NCBI RefSeq assembly: GCF_029891575.1
Contig: NZ_JARZHF010000001.1
Coordinates: 186,001-250,000, forward strand
Direction: 5' to 3'
Origin: Salipaludibacillus daqingensis
GTDB taxonomy: Bacteria; Bacillota; Bacilli; Bacillales; Salisediminibacteriaceae
DNA length: 64,000 nucleotides
Every line of letters starts with the position of its first letter. The first letter of the stretch is position 1. The position numbers were made by a program, and so were the translations under genes. Positions 46,992-56,866 of this stretch are shown piece by piece. The notes beneath the pieces were generated by a model that ran no database searches, was not told the origin of the DNA, and was given only the letters and a program-made list of their open reading frames with translations.

Positions 46992-47969
46992 CTATTTCGC
47001 TGCAATATGTTTTGCAATGATTTCTCCGTGCAATCGACCATTTTCAATGAAAATTTCGTTTGCATTATTCCCTGCTGCAATGACACCCGCAATATAAATA
47101 TTATTTACATTCGTCTCCATTGTTTTTTCATTATAGAATGGTCGTCCTGTATTATCATCAATCGATACGCCCATTCCCTTTATAAAAGAATGATCTGGAT
47201 GATATCCTGTCATTGCAAATACAAAACGGGCAGGGTATTCCGTTACGACGTCATTTTTTTTAGCAATGATGCTTTGGTTTGTAATTTCTTCGATCTCCGT
47301 TTCAAAATGCATCGTGATGTCGCCTTTTGTAACTAAACCGCTAAATTCCGGTAGTATCCAAGGTTTCACACTAGGAGAGTAATCGTCTCCCCTATAAAAA
47401 ACCGAAACTTTTGCTCCAGCTTTTTCTAATTCGAGAGCGGCATCCACAGCGGAATTCTTTCCGCCAATGATTGCTACTTCTTGATCAAAAAAGGAATGAG
47501 CCTCATGAAAATAATGAAAAACATGCGGTAACTCTTCACCCTTAATCCCCATATAATTCGGCGAATCATAGTAACCAGTTGCAATAATGACAAAACCGAC
47601 GTTATAGTCCCTCTGCTCCTCTGAATTTCTTATTGTTTGTAAGTGAAATTTCCCATCCGACAATTTGTTAACTTGCTTAACTTCTTCAAACGCATGGATA
47701 CGGATATTTTTTTCCTTCACTACTTGTCGATAATAAACGAGGGCTTCATTTCGTTTCGGTTTCCTCTCTGTACTATAAAACGGAATATCTCCAATGGAAA
47801 GTTTCTCACTAGAACTAAAAAATTGTTGGTGTGTAGGATATTTATAGAGAGAATGAACGATATTCCCTCTTTCGATAACTAAAGGATTGTACCCTTCTTT
47901 TTGTAATTCAATCGCAGCTGATAAACCACAAGGTCCTGCTCCGACTATAATGACATCTTCCTTATGCAT
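46992..47969 (-). CDS. ypdA: Bacillithiol disulfide reductase YpdA
   Basis: This 325-residue FAD/NADPH enzyme reduces oxidised bacillithiol. It has the FAD motif IIVGAGPCGLSAAIEL at the N-terminus, a second nucleotide fold VAIIGGKNSAVDAALELEKAG, the ATGYYDSPNY motif and the C-terminal IYIAGVIAAG. It implies that this organism uses bacillithiol as its main low-molecular-weight thiol. Confidence 0.94.
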   Translation of the reverse strand: MHKEDVIIVGAGPCGLSAAIELQKEGYNPLVIERGNIVHSLYKYPTHQQFFSSSEKLSIGDIPFYSTERKPKRNEALVYYRQVVKEKNIRIHAFEEVKQVNKLSDGKFHLQTIRNSEEQRDYNVGFVIIATGYYDSPNYMGIKGEELPHVFHYFHEAHSFFDQEVAIIGGKNSAVDAALELEKAGAKVSVFYRGDDYSPSVKPWILPEFSGLVTKGDITMHFETEIEEITNQSIIAKKNDVVTEYPARFVFAMTGYHPDHSFIKGMGVSIDDNTGRPFYNEKTMETNVNNIYIAGVIAAGNNANEIFIENGRLHGEIIAKHIAAK

Positions 47970-48000
47970 TCGTTACACCTCTTTCAATGAATGAAAAAAA

Positions 48001-48028
48001 GAATCCCTTTATTTTACTAAAGGGATTC
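48001..48028 (-). terminator. Terminator of gudB
   Basis: The perfect 11-bp stem GAATCCCTTTA / TAAAGGGATTC is followed by seven T residues on the minus strand. Confidence 0.9.
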
Positions 48029-48061
48029 AAACTATAGTGATATCTTAACGTGAAATCATTA

Positions 48062-49357
48062 TTAAATCCAGCCTCGGAACCTACTTGCCTCAGCCATCTT
48101 TCTGACACCGACCATGTAAGCAGCCAATCTCATATCTACGTTTCGAACGGAAGCTACTCTGTAAACATTGTCAAAGGCAGTGACGATAACCTTCTCTAAT
48201 TTTTTTGCCACTTCCTCTTCTTCCCAATAGAATCCTTGATTATTTTGCACCCATTCAAAATAGGAAACAGTGACGCCTCCAGCACTTGCAAGCACATCAG
48301 GAACGAGTAATACTCCTCGATCACTTAACATTTTTGTCGCTTCAATCGTAGTCGGTCCGTTTGCAGCTTCAACAATAATACCTGCTTTAATTCGATCGGC
48401 ATTGCTTTCCGTGATTTGATTTTCAATTGCAGCCGGAACGAGAATATCACAATCTAATTCAAGTAATTCATCATTAGAAATCGTATCTTTGAAAAGCTTA
48501 GATACGGTCCCGAAACTGTCTCTACGATCCAATAAATAATCAATATCTAATCCCTCAGGGTCATATAGACCACCATATACATCGGAAATCCCAACTACTT
48601 TAGCACCTGCATCAAACATAAATTTCGCTAAAAAACTACCTGCATTACCAAACCCTTGAATCACAATTCGAGCACCTTCAACATTTAAACCTTTTTTCTT
48701 TGCAGCCTCTCGGATACAAATCGTGACCCCTTTAGCTGTGGCAGATTCTCGTCCGTGAGACCCTCCTAATACAAGTGGTTTCCCCGTTATGAAACCTGGT
48801 GAATCAAATTCTCTCATGCGACTATATTCGTCCATCATCCATGCCATGATTTGAGAATTTGTAAACACATCCGGTGCAGGAATATCCTTTGTTGGTCCAA
48901 CAATTTGACTGATCGCACGAACATAACCTCTACTTAACCTTTCCACCTCAGGGAAAGACATTTCTCTTGGGTCACAGACAATCCCTCCTTTCCCACCACC
49001 ATAAGGAAGGTCAACAATCCCCGCTTTTAAACTCATCCAAATTGATAGCGCTTTCACTTCTGTTTCTGAAACATTAGGATGGAAACGAACTCCTCCTTTA
49101 GTTGGTCCAACAGCATCATTATGTTGAGCACGATAGCCGGTAAATATTTTGTTTGATCCATCATCCATCCTGACTGGAATGCGCACAGTCATCATTCTCA
49201 ATGGTTCTTTCATTAACTCAAACATTTCATCTGAATATCCTAGTTTTCCTAACGCTTGGTGGATAACCGTTTGAGTAGACTGAAGAACATTCTGTTTCGA
49301 TTTTGGTTCTTCTTTGATACCATTTTCTGTTTTTCCCATCTTATCGCTACCTGCCAT
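48062..49357 (-). CDS. gudB: NAD-specific glutamate dehydrogenase
   Basis: This 431-residue hexameric enzyme deaminates glutamate. It contains GPTKGGVRFHPNVSETEVKALS, the catalytic Lys in GGGKGGI, and VIQGFGNAGSFLAKFM for NAD. The nine-base duplication that inactivates gudB in laboratory B. subtilis is absent (a single VKA copy). The start is ATG 49357 after GGGGTGAAACGA; the preceding GTG is part of the ribosome site. Confidence 0.95.
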   Translation of the reverse strand: MAGSDKMGKTENGIKEEPKSKQNVLQSTQTVIHQALGKLGYSDEMFELMKEPLRMMTVRIPVRMDDGSNKIFTGYRAQHNDAVGPTKGGVRFHPNVSETEVKALSIWMSLKAGIVDLPYGGGKGGIVCDPREMSFPEVERLSRGYVRAISQIVGPTKDIPAPDVFTNSQIMAWMMDEYSRMREFDSPGFITGKPLVLGGSHGRESATAKGVTICIREAAKKKGLNVEGARIVIQGFGNAGSFLAKFMFDAGAKVVGISDVYGGLYDPEGLDIDYLLDRRDSFGTVSKLFKDTISNDELLELDCDILVPAAIENQITESNADRIKAGIIVEAANGPTTIEATKMLSDRGVLLVPDVLASAGGVTVSYFEWVQNNQGFYWEEEEVAKKLEKVIVTAFDNVYRVASVRNVDMRLAAYMVGVRKMAEASRFRGWI

Positions 49358-49697
49358 TCGTTTCACCCCTGCTCATATGACTAGAAATATGGTTGATTAA
49401 TTTATAGGTTGCTTCTCCTTCTTACTATAAAGAACTTAACACTTTTTTTCCACTGTTCTGTCATATTTTTAATGATTATTTCAAGGTTAATTTTATCTTT
49501 TAACCTATAGGATTACCTCTCTATTAAAAGATAATGTTGATCGTGAAAATGTAGTTCTCTTTCCTTCACTTAAACTTTCCTGAAATTACAACTCACGAAA
49601 GAAATGTGTATGCATTTCAAATGAATTTCCAAAATTCCAAAATTAACACCTGATTAACAAAATAAGAAAAAAGAAGCCAAATGTACTTCTGGCTTCT
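49358..49697. other. Gap between ypbH and gudB
   Basis: This 340-base, AT-rich gap holds the gudB leader and the ypbH terminator. A small dyad, GAAATGTGTATGCATTTC at about 49600-49617, may be an operator. No gene and no consensus promoter were found. Confidence 0.5.
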
Positions 49698-49700
49698 TTA
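49670..49700 (-). terminator. Terminator of ypbH
   Basis: The stem AAAGAAGCCA / TGGCTTCTTT is followed by T residues on the minus strand. The first arm begins at the stop codon. Confidence 0.8.
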
Positions 49701-50279
49701 AGAAAAATGTGCGCACATTTGTTGTACGGCCATCGATTCCATGATTACGTTTCCGTATTCCTCGATTTGATAAGTAGTTACGTTTGCTCTTTCTCCGAAT
49801 TCTCTCATAATTGATACAAGTGTCGTTTTTTCTAAATGAGAAACATCATTTTCATGAAAGTGAAAGAAGTACAAACCTTCAAAGGAATAAAGTTTTCCTT
49901 CATGAATATCGAGTGATGATAATGTTTTTGACATTTGAATAACGTGTTCAATGTTATCAAATTGAAAGAGTATTGGATCGTTTTGTGCATTACTTAACTG
50001 CCACTCTAACACTGGTTCTTCGATATCATCCAATAGATCTTCGGTTTTTGTAACGATAACAACGACTCCTTGCGCTGGAATAGAAAAAACTTCAACGACT
50101 ACCGGTCCTTCAGCATCAAAATCTAATTCTTGACTAGCTTCAGCGATCATATCTTGAAACATGTCATCAATGACAGGTACATCTGTCCACGTTTTATCTG
50201 TTGAAATCCCTCGTTCTTCAAGGTCTTCATATGTTAAAAATATTTTCATCTTATCGTAAGCTAGTCTTTCGAGGCGCAT
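49698..50279 (-). CDS. mecB: MecA-like adaptor YpbH (MecB)
   Basis: This 193-residue adaptor of the MecA family targets substrates to the ClpC ATPase. The N-terminus MRLERLAYDKMKIFLTYEDL and the C-terminal MREFGERANVTTYQIEEYG with the ClpC-binding fold match MecA/YpbH. The start is ATG 50279 after GGGGAGGAATTTTC; the open frame extends 47 codons upstream into the MerR gene region without a ribosome site. B. subtilis keeps ypbH at this locus. Confidence 0.9.
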   Translation of the reverse strand: MRLERLAYDKMKIFLTYEDLEERGISTDKTWTDVPVIDDMFQDMIAEASQELDFDAEGPVVVEVFSIPAQGVVVIVTKTEDLLDDIEEPVLEWQLSNAQNDPILFQFDNIEHVIQMSKTLSSLDIHEGKLYSFEGLYFFHFHENDVSHLEKTTLVSIMREFGERANVTTYQIEEYGNVIMESMAVQQMCAHFS

Positions 50280-50395
50280 GAAAATTCCTCCCCTATTCAT
50301 GTCATCTTTCTTCATTTCCGTGTTCGATGACTTTGTTAATTCTAAAATATGTTCATCTTGAAGAATTGGTGCGATATCTTGCCTATATATTACTT

Positions 50396-51301
50396 CTATG
50401 TTAATTGCGATTTTAACCATTCAAGCCATTCGTCATCATTTTCACCAATTAAATAAGGACGATACATTGTTTTTGCTGTTTTAGACAAGCTTTTTACAGC
50501 ATGTCCACCTAAACCTATTTTTAATTCACTAAAATGTTCATCTAATTGGCTTACTAATCTAATCGTATCGGATAAATGATCAACAAGCGTGCATGAAATA
50601 ACAATCATTTTTGGTTTTACTTCTTCCACTACTTGAAAGACATCTTTTTCTGGAATGCCTGAACCTAAATAAATTGCTTCATAACCTCTTCTTCGCAGAA
50701 AAAATGTGAATATAAGTAATCCGATCTCATGTCGTTCATTAGGACCGCAAACACAAATGACTTTTGGAAGCATTGTATTTACCGGTAAGTTATGAAATAC
50801 CATCCCAATTTTTGTGCGAATAAACGATGTAACAAAATGTTCATGGGCAATGGATATTTCATTTCTTTCCCAAAGATCTCCTACTTCAACTAAAATATCA
50901 CCTAGAATCGTGATGACTACTTTTTCTATTGAAAAAACGTTAAAAGCAAGATCCAACGTCTGATTGGATTTATTTTCATTAAAACTAAGCAATGATTGCA
51001 AAAGATCTTCCTTAAACGTGTCAAGTTGGTTACTAGAAACCCTCTCTTTGTCAACATCATCGATGACATCTTGTTTATCTAATAGTTCAACAGCTTGTCC
51101 TATCGTAAAACCTTGTTCTACTTTTGCCATTATCCATTTAAGAACTTTCATTTGATCTTCTGTATACAAGCGATGACCTGCTTCGTTTCTAACAGGCTCA
51201 ATGACATTATATCTTCTTTCCCATGCTCGAAGTGTCCCTGGGTGGATTCCAAGCATGTTTGAAACAGCTTTAATATTATACTTTCCAGTTTGATCACTCA
51301 T
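50396..51301 (-). CDS. MerR-family regulator with B12-binding photoreceptor domain (CarH/LitR-like)
   Basis: This 301-residue protein has three parts: a MerR-type winged helix-turn-helix (residues 8-75, GIHPGTLRAWERRYNVIEP), a helical bundle with W144-x9-E154-H155, and a cobalamin-binding Rossmann domain with E189-x-H191-x-x-G194, S236..L239 and G265-G266. The Wx9EH motif together with ExHxxG is the signature of CarH/LitR, which use adenosylcobalamin as a light switch to repress genes in the dark. The DNA target is not visible here. Neighbours are mecB and ypbG, with no carotenoid genes in the window. Confidence 0.88.
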   Translation of the reverse strand: MSDQTGKYNIKAVSNMLGIHPGTLRAWERRYNVIEPVRNEAGHRLYTEDQMKVLKWIMAKVEQGFTIGQAVELLDKQDVIDDVDKERVSSNQLDTFKEDLLQSLLSFNENKSNQTLDLAFNVFSIEKVVITILGDILVEVGDLWERNEISIAHEHFVTSFIRTKIGMVFHNLPVNTMLPKVICVCGPNERHEIGLLIFTFFLRRRGYEAIYLGSGIPEKDVFQVVEEVKPKMIVISCTLVDHLSDTIRLVSQLDEHFSELKIGLGGHAVKSLSKTAKTMYRPYLIGENDDEWLEWLKSQLT

Positions 51302-51467
51302 ACCCGGACACCTTCTTTAGCTAGTATCATTGCTTCTAAATAAGATAAAAGTACTCCTTATTTGCTTAATTTGTAAAAAACAAAGGAATGCTTGAAATTA
51401 TTTTTATTTTAGTCGATAAATTCATTATAATCCATCAGTAGAATTGTGCAAATTTCTAGTTAAGCTT

Positions 51468-52220
51468 TTATGTATCACTTTTGATTGTAACAAGATGAAC
51501 TTCAGGAACGGCACCAAATCTAAGATGAATCCTTGTTGTACCGAAACCATTGCTAATTAAAACAGGAAATTTATTTTTTACTTTCCATCCTCCTTTTTCC
51601 GATATGGAAAATGGGCCTAACCGAATTTGTCCACCATGAGTATGACCTGAAAGAATTGCTTGCACGTTTTTATGTTCTTCCCTAAGTAAATAAGCTACTT
51701 CAGGATTATGAGCTACTAATAACACAGGTCCTACTGAGTTTGATAGGGCTTGCTGAACATTTGTTCGTTCTTGGCCTAGATCTTCTACTCCAGCAATTGT
51801 CCACTTACCTAGATGTCCATCGATCGTTATCGAATCATTGTTTAACGCTAAAATACCATGCTTTTCTAAACAATGATTTAATTCTTTTTCACCGTACTCA
51901 TAATCATTATTTCCCCAAACAAACAACGTTTTTCCAAAAGAGGTTAAGGTAGATAAATTATCATCAAGCAGACCTGGTTCTAAACCAACCTCACAGACAT
52001 CTCCACCGATGATGACAAAATCAACTTTTGGTATTTCTTGAAACAAGTTTCGATCAATCTTTCGTTTATGTATATCGGTAACAAATAAGATTGTCATTTC
52101 ATTTATGGAGATAGGTAAAGTAACAGTTTCATGTTTGATGTTTAGTTTATTCGCCTCTCGATACATGAGTATGGGTAAAATGACCATCGCAGTTAGGATC
52201 AATACAATTATTATGTACAT
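51468..52220 (-). CDS. ypbG: Membrane-anchored metallophosphoesterase YpbG
   Basis: This 250-residue protein has an N-terminal transmembrane helix and a calcineurin-like domain: VTDIH near residue 50, GGDVCEVG, GNNDYE, VAHNPEV, and SGHTHGGQIRL, the usual set of dimetal ligands. The start is MYIIIVLILT (ATG 52220), six bases after AAAGGAG. Substrate unknown; position matches B. subtilis ypbG. Confidence 0.88.
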   Translation of the reverse strand: MYIIIVLILTAMVILPILMYREANKLNIKHETVTLPISINEMTILFVTDIHKRKIDRNLFQEIPKVDFVIIGGDVCEVGLEPGLLDDNLSTLTSFGKTLFVWGNNDYEYGEKELNHCLEKHGILALNNDSITIDGHLGKWTIAGVEDLGQERTNVQQALSNSVGPVLLVAHNPEVAYLLREEHKNVQAILSGHTHGGQIRLGPFSISEKGGWKVKNKFPVLISNGFGTTRIHLRFGAVPEVHLVTIKSDT

Positions 52221-52423
52221 CGGGTGCTCCTTTGTCCCTTCTTTCAATTTGTGTTAGAATATCGTTCAGTATAACGAAAAACACCACATAAAACAATATA
52301 ATCATTTAGATAATTGATTACTCGACAACTGTTTAAATAAAGCTGCATTGCGGCCTCGAGAAATAAATACATCTGATACAAAGTGGAGGTCTTCCGTACT
52401 TTTTCTCAGGATAGTTTACTGAA

Positions 52424-52457
52424 AAGAAACAGAGTGGTAAACGCCACTCTGTTTCTT
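52424..52457 (-). terminator. Terminator of fhs
   Basis: A perfect 14-bp stem (AAGAAACAGAGTGG / CCACTCTGTTTCTT) with a 6-base loop follows the fhs stop codon. Confidence 0.9.
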
Positions 52458-52501
52458 ATTTAGTATTCTCAACCTATGATTCATTTAAATACTCTGAACA
52501 C

Positions 52502-54184
52502 CTAAAATAACCCGAGTGCTTTTCCATTCTCATCTACGTCCATATTTACAGCTGCAGGTACTTTTGGTAATCCTGGCATTGTCATAACATTTCCAGTTAA
52601 TGCAACAATGAAACCTGCTCCTACCGAAGCTTTTAATTCTCTTACAGTAATAATAAAATCGTTAGGCCGTCCTAATTTGGTAGGGTCATCAGATAAAGAA
52701 TATTGAGTTTTAGCCATACAGATAGGATATTTCCCCCACCCATTTTTCTCAAATGCCACCAATTGTTTTTTTGCTTCAGCAGAAAACTCTACTCCTTTTG
52801 CTCCATATACCTTTGTAGCAACGCTATTTATTTTTTCTTCAATGGATGTATCTAATTCATACATATGCTTAAAATCAATCTCAGCATGATCAATCTCATG
52901 TACGACACGCTCTGCTAATGAGATTCCACCTTCTCCTCCATCAGCCCATACATCGGCTAGTTCCACATTTATGTCTTGATCTTCACACCATTTTGTCAAC
53001 GTACTAATTTCATCTTCCGTATCATGAATGAAACGATTAATGGCTACCACATGAGGAAGACCAAAACTTCGTATCGTTTCAACATGCTTCTCGAGATTTG
53101 AAAGTCCATTCTTTAATGCTTCAACATTTTCCAACTTTAACTCATCTTTCGGGACTCCACCGTGCATTTTCAATGCTCTAATCGTTGCTACAATAACAAC
53201 TAAACTTGGATCAATGTCACCAGCACGAGTTTTAATATCAAGGAACTTCTCCGCACCTAGATCCGCACCAAAGCCAGCTTCTGTCACAACGTAGTCTGCT
53301 AATTTAGAGGCCATCTTCGTTGCGATAACACTATTACAACCGTGGGCAATATTAGCAAAAGGTCCACCATGAATTAAAGCCGGAGTATTTTCTAACGTTT
53401 GTACAAGATTAGGTTTCACTGCTTCTTTTAATAATAATGTTAACGCCCCTTCAGCTTGAAGGTCACTAGCTGTTACAGGTTCTTCGTCAACATTATATGC
53501 TACGACCATTTTAGCTAATCGTGTTTTTAAATCTTCAAGACTCCTAGATAAACATAATATAGCCATGATTTCTGAAGCAACAGTAATATCAAATCCAGAT
53601 TCTCTCGGAACTCCTTGAAGTGGACCACCTAATCCGACAACAACCTGACGGAGCGCTCGGTCATTCATGTCCAAGACACGTTTCCACATCACTCTTCTCA
53701 CATCTATTTTCAACTCGTTCCCTCGATGAATATGGTTATCCAACATTGCGGCTAGAGCATTATGAGCTGTTGTGATCGCATGAATGTCTCCTGTAAAGTG
53801 TAAGTTAATGTCTTCCATTGGAACCACTTGAGAATACCCGCCTCCAGCGGCGCCACCTTTAATACCCATCGTAGGTCCTAATGAGGGCTCTCTTAAAGCA
53901 ATCATTGTATTTTTATTTATTTTGTTGAGCGCTTGACCTAATCCAACTGTTACCGTTGACTTACCTTCACCTGCAGGAGTTGGATTTATTGCTGTAACAA
54001 GAATTACTTTACCGTCTGGTTTCTTCTCTAAACGATCCAAAACCGATAATGAAAGTTTTGCTTTATAGTGGCCGTAAGGTTCCCACTCCTCTTCATGGAG
54101 TTGAAGTTGGTTCACGATTTCTTGCACCTTAATCATCTTACTTTCTTGGGCAATCTCAATATCTGACCTGACTTCCTTACTCAT
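52502..54184 (-). CDS. fhs: Formate-tetrahydrofolate ligase
   Basis: This 560-residue ATP-dependent enzyme makes 10-formyl-THF from formate. It has the P-loop-like [51 protein letters not shown] and [15 protein letters not shown]. subtilis lacks fhs; it is common in anaerobes and other Firmicutes. The start ATG is preceded by AAAGGAGAGGATCG. Confidence 0.97.
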   Translation of the reverse strand: MSKEVRSDIEIAQESKMIKVQEIVNQLQLHEEEWEPYGHYKAKLSLSVLDRLEKKPDGKVILVTAINPTPAGEGKSTVTVGLGQALNKINKNTMIALREPSLGPTMGIKGGAAGGGYSQVVPMEDINLHFTGDIHAITTAHNALAAMLDNHIHRGNELKIDVRRVMWKRVLDMNDRALRQVVVGLGGPLQGVPRESGFDITVASEIMAILCLSRSLEDLKTRLAKMVVAYNVDEEPVTASDLQAEGALTLLLKEAVKPNLVQTLENTPALIHGGPFANIAHGCNSVIATKMASKLADYVVTEAGFGADLGAEKFLDIKTRAGDIDPSLVVIVATIRALKMHGGVPKDELKLENVEALKNGLSNLEKHVETIRSFGLPHVVAINRFIHDTEDEISTLTKWCEDQDINVELADVWADGGEGGISLAERVVHEIDHAEIDFKHMYELDTSIEEKINSVATKVYGAKGVEFSAEAKKQLVAFEKNGWGKYPICMAKTQYSLSDDPTKLGRPNDFIITVRELKASVGAGFIVALTGNVMTMPGLPKVPAAVNMDVDENGKALGLF

Positions 54185-54270
54185 TCGATCCTCTCCTTTT
54201 TCTTTCGGTATTGATCACGCAAGTGTTGATCAAAAGAAAACACTTCTGAGACGGTCATGTAACGATTGAT

Positions 54271-54318
54271 TGTCTTATATGATGCTCTTTGATGTAAAAA
54301 ATAATCGATTATAAGACA
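54271..54318. repeat. 9-bp inverted repeat upstream of fhs
   Basis: TGTCTTATA (54271-54279) and TATAAGACA (54310-54318) are perfect inverted arms with a 30-base spacer, about 90 bases before the fhs start. It could be an operator or a hairpin in the fhs leader. No known riboswitch fold was recognised. Confidence 0.45.
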
Positions 54319-54472
54319 CTTTCAATCTTCCTTTCACACATCAAAATGCTCATCCTAGTTCTTGGACTGAATGAGTAGACGTGCCGTTCGCTCAGAAAGG
54401 GGTACTTTTGATATCAACGTTGTAACATTTATCATTTTCCAACTACTCTAATACATTGACTATTCTATCATT

Positions 54473-55030
54473 TTATTTCGTTAAGAAGAGCTTTTTTTCA
54501 ATAAGATTTTCTCCTGCAAGGATTGCTTCCTCATTTACACCTATCAGGTGTTTCTTCTTTTCCCCTAACACGTTAATTAACGCTTCTAAAAGACTATCTT
54601 TAGACAGAACCTTTGTTTTTGTTATAAAAGCTCCTAATAAGACCATACCTGCTACTCGTTCCATTTTTAAATTTTTTGCAATTTCCGTTGCAGGAACCGG
54701 TAGAAAATAAATATCTTCTCTCTTGCTTGATATATCAACTAAATTTGAATTGGTGAATAAATCTCCCCCTTCGATTAACATCGGTTCAAACTTCTCAAAA
54801 GAAGGATTATTTAAAGCAATGACAGAAGTCGGTTTATCAATGACAGGTGACCCTACTTCCTTATCACTTATAACAACGGATACATTCGCTGTCCCACCTC
54901 GTTGTTCTGGTCCATATGAAGGGAGCCATGAAACGTGTTTGCCTTCTTTCATTCCAGCATAAGCGAGAAGCTGTCCCATTGACATCACACCTTGACCACC
55001 AAAACCAGCAATGATTAATTCCTGTTTCAT
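54473..55030 (-). CDS. vorC: 2-oxoacid:ferredoxin oxidoreductase, gamma subunit
   Basis: This 185-residue POR/KOR gamma-type subunit has the GFGGQGVMSMGQLLAYA start and SYGPEQRGGTANVSVVIS, both diagnostic of the family that helps in CoA binding. It is the last gene of the five-gene operon. It follows the beta gene after a 9-base gap. Confidence 0.9.
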   Translation of the reverse strand: MKQELIIAGFGGQGVMSMGQLLAYAGMKEGKHVSWLPSYGPEQRGGTANVSVVISDKEVGSPVIDKPTSVIALNNPSFEKFEPMLIEGGDLFTNSNLVDISSKREDIYFLPVPATEIAKNLKMERVAGMVLLGAFITKTKVLSKDSLLEALINVLGEKKKHLIGVNEEAILAGENLIEKKLFLTK

Positions 55031-55039
55031 TTTTATTCA

Positions 55040-55789
55040 CTACCTTTCTTCACGTAGGTCTTTATAAATGCCTAATGGATAGTAGGGAATCATCTCATCT
55101 TTTACCCATTGTAAAGACTCTTCTGGAGTTAATCCCCAGTTCGTTGGGCATGTGGATAAAATTTCAACCATAGAAAAACCTTTATTTTTTTCTTGTGTAT
55201 CAAACGCTTTTCTAATCGCTTTTTTAGCTTTCATAACATGGGCAACATCATGCGTGGATACACGCTCGATATAGGTAGTTCCATCTAACGTTGCTAACAT
55301 TTCTGAAACACGAATCGGTAATCCTTGTGCTGCAGAACTTCTTCCTAATGGAGATGTTGCCGTCTTCTGTCCCATAAGTGTCGTTGGTGCCATTTGACCA
55401 CCAGTCATACCATAAATAGCATTATTCACAAAGATGACGGTAATATTTTCACTCCTTGCTGCACTATGAACAATTTCACCCATTCCAATAGATGCCAAAT
55501 CTCCATCTCCTTGATAAGTAAAGACAAGACGATCATCCGGTAACACACGTTTCACGCCTGTAGCAACGGCAGGCGCTCGACCATGCGCTGCTTGTGTCAT
55601 ATCACAATTGAAATAATCGTATGATAGAACAGAACAACCGACTGATGCAACACCTACAGTTCTTTCTAACGCCCCCATCTCGGCGAGAGTCTCTCCGACT
55701 AATCTATGAATAATCCCATGTGTGCACCCTGGACAATAATGAGTATCTACGTCTTTCAAACCATTTGTTCGTTCAAACGCCGTTTTCAT
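55040..55789 (-). CDS. vorB-beta: 2-oxoacid:ferredoxin oxidoreductase, beta subunit (TPP-binding)
   Basis: This 249-residue thiamine-diphosphate subunit has YCPGCTHGIIHRLVGE at the N-terminus, the TPP motif GDGDLASIGMGE followed by NNAIYGMTGGQMAPTT, and GCSV with a cluster-associated Cys. It oxidatively decarboxylates a 2-oxoacid with CoA and ferredoxin. Its start overlaps the alpha stop (ATGA). Confidence 0.92.
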   Translation of the reverse strand: MKTAFERTNGLKDVDTHYCPGCTHGIIHRLVGETLAEMGALERTVGVASVGCSVLSYDYFNCDMTQAAHGRAPAVATGVKRVLPDDRLVFTYQGDGDLASIGMGEIVHSAARSENITVIFVNNAIYGMTGGQMAPTTLMGQKTATSPLGRSSAAQGLPIRVSEMLATLDGTTYIERVSTHDVAHVMKAKKAIRKAFDTQEKNKGFSMVEILSTCPTNWGLTPEESLQWVKDEMIPYYPLGIYKDLREER

Positions 55790-56853
55790 GAGGTCACCCC
55801 TTTTCCAAGTTTTAAAATCTCTCTATAGATTTCATCTACTGTGGGAATGATACCACCTGTACGTCCGTAAAAACTGACAGGGGATTTACCTTCTACGGCT
55901 AAACGAACATCTTCAACCATTTGCCCTGCACTCATTTCAACCGTTAATATCGCCTTTACATTTTTACTCGTGTCAGAAATTATTTTTTTAGGAAACGGCC
56001 ACAATGAAATAGGTCGAATGAGTCCCACTTTTATGCCATCTTGTCGTGCTTTTTCTATGGCACTATGCGCAATTCTTGCAACAGTTCCATAAGCAACAAT
56101 CACATAATCTGCCTCTTCTACATTTTTCACTTCCACTTTCGTTTCATTATTTTCGATTTTCCGATATTTTGCTTGCAAGCGATGATTTCGTTGTTCTAGT
56201 TTTACATCATTTAAATCAAGAGAAGTAATTACTTTGGGTAAACCATCTCCTTCTGTTCCTGTTGTTGCCCAATCTTTCATGAAGTTATCACCAGTCTCTG
56301 TTTTTTCATTAAATTCAACAGGTTCCATCATTTGTCCAAGCATTCCATCACCAAGTAAAATTACTGGAGTCCTATATTGATCAGCGATTCGAAACGCATC
56401 TGATGTTAATTCAATAATTTCTTGTAAGTTAGCCGGTGCTAAAACAGGCGTGTGATAATCACCATGCCCACCACCTTTTGTTACTTGAAAATAATCTGAT
56501 TGAGATGGTTGAATATTACCTAATCCCGGACCTCCTCTTGCCACATTAACAATGACTGCCGGAAGTTCAGCACCAGCAAGGTAGGATATCCCTTCTTGTT
56601 TCAAGCTAAAACCTGGACTTGAAGATGAGGTCATCACTCGCTTGCCAGCCGAAGCCGCTCCATAAACCATATTAATCGCTGAAACTTCACTCTCTGACTG
56701 TAAAAATAATCCACCCACTTCAGGTAATCGTTTAGCCATATAGGCAACTAATTCGCTTTGAGGTGTAATTGGGTACCCAAAAAAATAATAACAACCTGCA
56801 TGAATGGCTGCCTCACCAATAACTTCATTACCTTTCATCAATACTTTCCCCAT
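55786..56853 (-). CDS. vorA: 2-oxoacid:ferredoxin oxidoreductase, alpha subunit (VorB-like)
   Basis: This 355-residue subunit carries the pyrimidine-binding domain and the linker domains of the POR superfamily. Segments GKVLMKGNEVIGEAAIHAGC, FFGYPITPQSELVAYMAKRLP, and FLQSESEVSAINMVYGAASAG match proteins annotated as branched-chain 2-oxoacid (VOR) alpha chains. 2-oxoglutarate as substrate is an alternative. It is 13 bases after the delta subunit. Confidence 0.9.
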   Translation of the reverse strand: MGKVLMKGNEVIGEAAIHAGCYYFFGYPITPQSELVAYMAKRLPEVGGLFLQSESEVSAINMVYGAASAGKRVMTSSSSPGFSLKQEGISYLAGAELPAVIVNVARGGPGLGNIQPSQSDYFQVTKGGGHGDYHTPVLAPANLQEIIELTSDAFRIADQYRTPVILLGDGMLGQMMEPVEFNEKTETGDNFMKDWATTGTEGDGLPKVITSLDLNDVKLEQRNHRLQAKYRKIENNETKVEVKNVEEADYVIVAYGTVARIAHSAIEKARQDGIKVGLIRPISLWPFPKKIISDTSKNVKAILTVEMSAGQMVEDVRLAVEGKSPVSFYGRTGGIIPTVDEIYREILKLGKGVTS

Positions 56854-56866
56854 CTGATCCTCTCCC

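Noticed and set aside
48062-49357. Possible cryptic gudB allele as in laboratory B. subtilis
   Set aside because: The VKA-encoding duplication is absent; the enzyme should be active.
54185-54472. THF or purine riboswitch ahead of fhs
   Set aside because: No conserved riboswitch core recognised; only an inverted repeat is visible.
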